From positions 34,185 through 98,184 of the forward strand of contig NZ_FOYH01000012.1 in assembly GCF_900116015.1 (NCBI RefSeq): a stretch of 64,000 nt of DNA. The letters run 5' to 3'. The position numbers and the translations under genes were made by a program. The notes under the pieces were generated by a model. That model worked only from the letters and a program-made list of their open reading frames with translations. It had not been told where the DNA came from and did not search any database. Shown here one piece after another: positions 60,524 through 64,000 of the stretch. Numbering within the stretch: the first letter of the stretch is position 1; each line of letters opens with the position of its first letter. The DNA is from Enterobacter sp. kpr-6. GTDB lineage: Bacteria > Pseudomonadota > Gammaproteobacteria > Enterobacterales > Enterobacteriaceae.

Positions 60524-62044
60524 ATGTCGCTTTCGGTTATCTATACGCGCGCCGCCCTGGGGGTCGCAGCACCTTTGATTACGGTCGAGGTACATATCAG
60601 TAATGGCCTTCCCGGTCTGACAATGGTTGGACTGCCGGAAACGACCGTTAAGGAGGCCCGGGATCGGGTACGCAGCGCAATCATTAACAGCGGTTATCAA
60701 TTTCCGGCGAAGAAAATCACCATTAACCTCGCGCCTGCTGACTTACCCAAAGAAGGGGGGCGCTATGATTTACCTATCGCTATTGCGCTCCTGGCAGCCT
60801 CAGAGCAGCTTACGACGACAAGACTCAGTCAGTATGAGTTTGTGGGTGAACTGGCGCTTACAGGCGCTCTGCGTGGCGTTCCCGGTGCAATTTCTGCCGC
60901 GATGGAGGCGATCAATGCCGGAAGGAAGGTGATTGTGTCGCAGGATAACGAAGCCGAAGTGAGCTTGCTGGATTCATCAGATTGCCTGGTCGCCGGACAT
61001 TTGCTGGAGGTTTGCGCCTTTCTCGAAGGAAAAAATACGCTTCACGAGCCTGCACAGGTGTGGCAGGAAGAGATCCAGACAGAAAATGATCTGAGCGATG
61101 TCATCGGTCAGGAGCAGGGTAAACGGGCGCTGGAGGTGACGGCGGCAGGCGGACATAACCTGTTATTGATTGGTCCGCCCGGCACGGGTAAGACCATGCT
61201 GGCAAGCCGTCTGAATGGACTGCTGCCTGCGCTGAGCAATCAGGAGGCGCTGGAAAGTGCGGCAATCATTAGCCTTGTGAATTCATCAATGCTGAAAAAG
61301 CACTGGCGACGCAGGCCGTTTCGCTCTCCGCATCATAGTGCGTCACTCACTGCGATGGTCGGCGGCGGAAGTATTCCTGCGCCAGGTGAAATTTCTCTCG
61401 CTCATAACGGCATACTTTTTCTTGATGAGTTACCGGAATTTGAACGACGCGTACTTGATGCGCTGCGTGAGCCGATTGAATCCGGGCAAATACATATTTC
61501 CCGTACCCGAGCGAAAGTGACCTATCCCGCCAGCTTCCAGCTTATCGCAGCGATGAACCCCAGCCCGACCGGGCATTACCAGGGGAACCATAATCGCTCG
61601 ACGCCGGAGCAAACGTTGCGCTACCTCGGCAAGCTTTCCGGCCCCTTTCTGGACCGCTTTGATCTCTCGCTGGAGATCCCGCTTCCACCGCCTGGGCTAT
61701 TAAGCCAGGACAGTACTCAGGGGGACAGGAGCGAGACGGTGCGTGCAAGGGTTGTGGCAGCGCATCAAAGGCAATATGCACGGCAACAGAAGCTTAACAG
61801 CCGCCTGACGAGCAGTGAGATGAGAGAGGTTTGTGAACTCAGCGCGGAAGATGCGCGCTGGCTTGAAGAAACGCTGACGCGACTGGGACTATCTATTCGC
61901 GCCTGGCAACGACTGCTTAAGGTAGCACGTACTATTGCTGATTTGGCTCAACAGGAGACGATCTGCCGCGCGCATTTACAGGAAGCACTCAGCTATCGGG
62001 CTATTGATCGGTTGCTCATCCACCTGCAAAAAATGATGGCATAA
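60524..62044 (+). CDS. yifB: YifB, ComM-like Mg chelatase-family AAA+ protein
   Basis: This 506-residue protein has an N-terminal ATP-dependent-protease-like (Lon-type) domain, then an AAA+ module with Walker A GPPGTGKTML and Walker B LFLDELPEF and a C-terminal helical domain. It matches ComM, a hexameric helicase that aids branch migration during natural transformation in other gammaproteobacteria. Strong ribosome site. Role in enterics is not settled. Confidence 0.93.
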   Translation: MSLSVIYTRAALGVAAPLITVEVHISNGLPGLTMVGLPETTVKEARDRVRSAIINSGYQFPAKKITINLAPADLPKEGGRYDLPIAIALLAASEQLTTTRLSQYEFVGELALTGALRGVPGAISAAMEAINAGRKVIVSQDNEAEVSLLDSSDCLVAGHLLEVCAFLEGKNTLHEPAQVWQEEIQTENDLSDVIGQEQGKRALEVTAAGGHNLLLIGPPGTGKTMLASRLNGLLPALSNQEALESAAIISLVNSSMLKKHWRRRPFRSPHHSASLTAMVGGGSIPAPGEISLAHNGILFLDELPEFERRVLDALREPIESGQIHISRTRAKVTYPASFQLIAAMNPSPTGHYQGNHNRSTPEQTLRYLGKLSGPFLDRFDLSLEIPLPPPGLLSQDSTQGDRSETVRARVVAAHQRQYARQQKLNSRLTSSEMREVCELSAEDARWLEETLTRLGLSIRAWQRLLKVARTIADLAQQETICRAHLQEALSYRAIDRLLIHLQKMMA

Positions 62045-62069
62045 AAAAAGGGGCCGAAGCCCCTGTTTT

Positions 62070-62408
62070 TTAATCGTCGGAATCCGTGTAGTCTTCCGTG
62101 CCTTCCATCTGCGGTTTACCGCCGGACAGCGTATGGAAACGCTTCGGACGTTTAACACGCCCCATGTATTTGATCCAGACACGTTCCGCCTCGGTTACCG
62201 GCTCACGTTCACCACGACAGACGGCAACAAACAGCGTTTCTTCTTCCGTTACTGGCTCACGTTTACCGAGATCAAGTTCATTGAAGGCGTAACCGTGACG
62301 CTCCAGCAATTGCGCCTCTTTAATGGTGAAATCACCATGACGAGAGAACCCACGTGGATAGTATTTATTGTCGAAAAAACGATTCGTCGTCGTAAAGCTT
62401 TCCGCCAT
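62070..62408 (-). CDS. maoP: MaoP (YifE), Ori macrodomain protein
   Basis: This 112-residue DUF413 protein begins [28 protein letters not shown] and has an acidic C-terminus ([11 protein letters not shown]). In E. coli MaoP acts with the 17-bp maoS site to constrain mobility of the replication-origin macrodomain. It converges on yifB and diverges from hdfR; a matching maoS site lies just upstream. Confidence 0.93.
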   Translation of the reverse strand: MAESFTTTNRFFDNKYYPRGFSRHGDFTIKEAQLLERHGYAFNELDLGKREPVTEEETLFVAVCRGEREPVTEAERVWIKYMGRVKRPKRFHTLSGGKPQMEGTEDYTDSDD

Positions 62409-62442
62409 CCTGCACGCTCCTAATTCTTTGGCCGAGCTATTT

Positions 62443-62459
62443 ATGGCGCGGAGTATTAG
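62443..62459 (-). promoter_or_regulatory. Candidate maoS site
   Basis: The minus strand reads CTAATACTCCGCGCCAT, identical to the 17-bp E. coli maoS as I recall it. It lies between divergent maoP and hdfR, the position of the E. coli site. It is the cis-acting partner of MaoP in Ori macrodomain organisation. Confidence 0.6.
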
Positions 62460-62465
62460 TTACGC

Positions 62466-62494
62466 TTGACAGAGTGTAAAACAAAACATTTAAA
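62466..62494 (+). promoter_or_regulatory. Probable hdfR promoter
   Basis: TTGACA, 17 nt, TTTAAA precedes hdfR by about 32 nt. The -35 is a consensus match, the -10 only partial. Confidence 0.45.
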
Positions 62495-62526
62495 TCATAA
62501 CGACAAATAATTTTGTGGAGAAAGCT

Positions 62527-63348
62527 GTGGATACGGAATTGTTAAAAACTTTCCTGGAAGTCAGCAGGACTCGCCACTTTGGTCGCGCTGCAGAAGCGCT
62601 CTACCTGACGCAATCAGCGGTCAGTTTTCGTATTCGCCAGCTTGAAAATCAACTTGGCGTAAACCTTTTTACCCGTCATCGCAATAACATCCGTCTTACG
62701 GCGGCAGGCGAAAAACTGTTGCCTTATGCAGAAACGCTAATGAATACCTGGCAGGCTGCGCGAAAAGATGTGGCGCATACGACGCGTCACAATGAGTTTT
62801 CGATTGGGGCAAGCGCATCATTATGGGAGTGCATGCTCAACAAGTGGTTAGGCCGCTTGTATCAGGCCCAAAAAAGTCTGCAATTTGAAGCGCGGATCGC
62901 TCAGCGTCAATCACTGGTAAAACAATTACATGAAAGACAGCTGGATCTTCTGATCACGACAGAAGCCCCCAAGATGGATGAATTTAGCAGCCAGTTATTG
63001 GGTCAATTCACGCTCGCGCTGTATTGCGCCGAGACAGGCAGGACGAAATCCAGTCTCAACTACTTACGCCTGGAGTGGGGCCCGGATTTTCAACAGCATG
63101 AGAATGGATTGATTTCCAGCGATGATGTTCCACCGTTAACCACCAGTTCAGCGGAAATTGCTCGTCAACAGTTGGCTCCACTTGAAGGATGTACCTGGTT
63201 ACCCGTGTCCTGGGCCAAAAATAAAGCGGATTTGCATACGGTGACCGACAGCATAACGCTGTCCCGACCGTTATACGCGATCTGGCTGCAAAACAGCGAT
63301 AAACAAACCCAGATTAAAGATCTATTAAAGATCAACGTGATGGATTAA
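62527..63348 (+). CDS. hdfR: HdfR, LysR-type regulator
   Basis: The product is 273 residues from a GTG start, with GGAG 6 nt upstream, matching E. coli HdfR ([22 protein letters not shown]). The N-terminal winged helix ([19 protein letters not shown]) precedes a ligand domain. HdfR represses flhDC and, in other enterics, activates gltBD or fimbrial genes. An alternative GTG at 62515 overlaps the ribosome site and is not favoured. Confidence 0.94.
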   Translation: MDTELLKTFLEVSRTRHFGRAAEALYLTQSAVSFRIRQLENQLGVNLFTRHRNNIRLTAAGEKLLPYAETLMNTWQAARKDVAHTTRHNEFSIGASASLWECMLNKWLGRLYQAQKSLQFEARIAQRQSLVKQLHERQLDLLITTEAPKMDEFSSQLLGQFTLALYCAETGRTKSSLNYLRLEWGPDFQQHENGLISSDDVPPLTTSSAEIARQQLAPLEGCTWLPVSWAKNKADLHTVTDSITLSRPLYAIWLQNSDKQTQIKDLLKINVMD

Positions 63349-63422
63349 GAAAACAGTGCAGGGACGCAGTGTTTTATCAGACGGGAATGAGTGGAAATGC
63401 TAAAGGCAGGTAAATAACAGGC

Positions 63423-63454
63423 AAAAAAAATCCTTTGCCGAAGCAAAGGATAAT
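63423..63454 (-). terminator. Terminator of the rRNA operon
   Basis: The minus strand reads ATCCTTTGCTTCGGCAAAGGATTTTTTTT, a 9-bp stem with tetraloop and T-run, directly after trpT. It ends the rRNA operon and could also serve hdfR from the other strand. Confidence 0.88.
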
Positions 63455-63458
63455 TTTC

Positions 63459-63534
63459 TGGCAGGGGCGGAGAGACTCGAACTCCCAACACCCGGTTTTG
63501 GAGACCGGTGCTCTACCAATTGAACTACGCCCCT
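63459..63534 (-). tRNA. trpT: tRNA-Trp (CCA)
   Basis: The 76-nt cloverleaf AGGGGCGTAGTTCAATTGG... has anticodon loop CTCCAAA giving CCA. It is the distal gene of the rrnC-type operon, after aspT. Confidence 0.97.
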
Positions 63535-63542
63535 AATTAGGG

Positions 63543-63619
63543 TGGCGGAACGGACGGGACTCGAACCCGCGACCCCCTGCGTGACAGGCAGGTATTCTAA
63601 CCGACTGAACTACCGCTCC
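63543..63619 (-). tRNA. aspT: tRNA-Asp (GTC)
   Basis: The 77-nt cloverleaf GGAGCGGTAGTTCAGTCGG... has anticodon loop CTGTCACG giving GTC. It follows 5S rRNA in the order 23S-5S-aspT-trpT, as in E. coli rrnC. Confidence 0.97.
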
Positions 63620-63671
63620 ACCGAATTTCTTTGTCACGACCGGATTAGTGCCTCCGGTTTACTGCAATTTG

Positions 63672-63791
63672 ATGCCTGGCAGTTCCCTACTCTCGCATGG
63701 GGAGACCCCACACTACCATCGGCGCTACGGCGTTTCACTTCTGAGTTCGGCATGGGGTCAGGTGGGACCGCCGCGCTAGTGCCGCCAGGCA
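63672..63791 (-). rRNA. rrf: 5S ribosomal RNA
   Basis: The 120-nt 5S rRNA reads TGCCTGGCGGCACTAGCG...CTGCCAGGCAT on the minus strand, with complementary ends forming helix I. Confidence 0.97.
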
Positions 63792-63885
63792 AATTCTGTT
63801 ATCAACACGTCCTGTGACCTGTTGATGGTATCTGTATCAGAGCTGAAAATTGTCTCAAATCACGCCAAAACAGCTTCGGCGTTGT

Positions 63886-64000
63886 AAGGTTAAGCCTCAC
63901 GGTTCATTAGTACCGGTTAGCTCAACGCATCGCTGCGCTTACACACCCGGCCTATCAACGTCGTCGTCTTCAACGTTCCTTCAGGACCCTTAAAGGGTCA
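63886..64000 (-). rRNA. rrl: 23S ribosomal RNA (3' end, partial)
   Basis: On the minus strand the segment ends GTGAGGCTTAACCTT, the 3' end of enteric 23S rRNA, and runs off the window. About 115 nt are visible. The 94 nt to 5S are the spacer. Confidence 0.96.

Noticed and set aside
63542..63817. A 91-codon plus-strand frame over aspT and 5S rRNA (GLEPATPCVTGRYSNRLNYRST...)
   Set aside because: Antisense of tRNA-Asp and 5S rRNA, a frequent spurious call.

Overview
The window is chromosomal DNA of an enteric gammaproteobacterium (Enterobacteriaceae). Gene content and order from the end of metR to the rrnC-type rRNA operon follow the Escherichia coli/Salmonella backbone in inverted orientation, and most proteins match E. 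coli lengths to within a few residues. Several features are unlike E. coli K-12. ilvG is intact. There are no genes at the usual aslA/aslB positions. The ECA cluster lacks rffG/rffH. A CCCTCACCCTAACCC-type palindromic repeat family is present. These point to an Enterobacter/Lelliottia/Klebsiella-like relative rather than E. coli itself, but the genus cannot be fixed from this sequence alone.

Layout. 1-9.3 kb: the 3' part of metR, then bioP(yigM)-yigL-pldB, rhtB, an inserted Rpn-family nuclease gene, rhtC, recQ, pldA and yigI. 9.3-17.8 kb: rarD, corA with a long regulatory leader, uvrD with a perfect LexA box, yigB-xerC-yigA-dapF-lptM, and cyaY. 17.8-25.1 kb: cyaA (TTG start, CRP site), the hemCDXY operon and the sRNA gene glmZ with a sigma-54 promoter. 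25.4-25.9 kb: the argX-hisR-leuT-proM tRNA operon. 25.9-40.6 kb: yifK, the enterobacterial common antigen operon (wecG, wzyE, wecF, wzxE, wecE, wecD, wecC, wecB, wzzE, wecA), rho with its leader, and trxA. 40.7-48.7 kb: rhlB, gpp, rep, ppiC and the divergent ilvC/ilvY pair. 48.9-53.5 kb: an accessory four-gene glycosylation cluster (polyprenyl-phosphate-type GT2, GtrA-like protein, GT4, polytopic GT-C-like protein) inserted between ilvY and ilvA. 53.5-60.2 kb: the ilvLXGMEDA operon with its attenuator and an ERIC element between ilvE and ilvD. 60.5-63.4 kb: yifB, maoP with a candidate maoS site, and hdfR. 63.4-64 kb: trpT, aspT, 5S rRNA and the 3' end of 23S rRNA, all on the minus strand.

Functionally the window covers DNA repair and replication helicases (uvrD, rep, recQ), porphyrin synthesis, branched-chain amino acid synthesis, cAMP signalling, transcription termination, mRNA turnover (rhlB) and surface polysaccharide assembly. 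The parts least explained by the conserved backbone are the Rpn gene with a probable nested small protein, the four-gene glycosylation cluster at the ilv locus, and the ECA operon that must obtain dTDP-sugar precursors from elsewhere.
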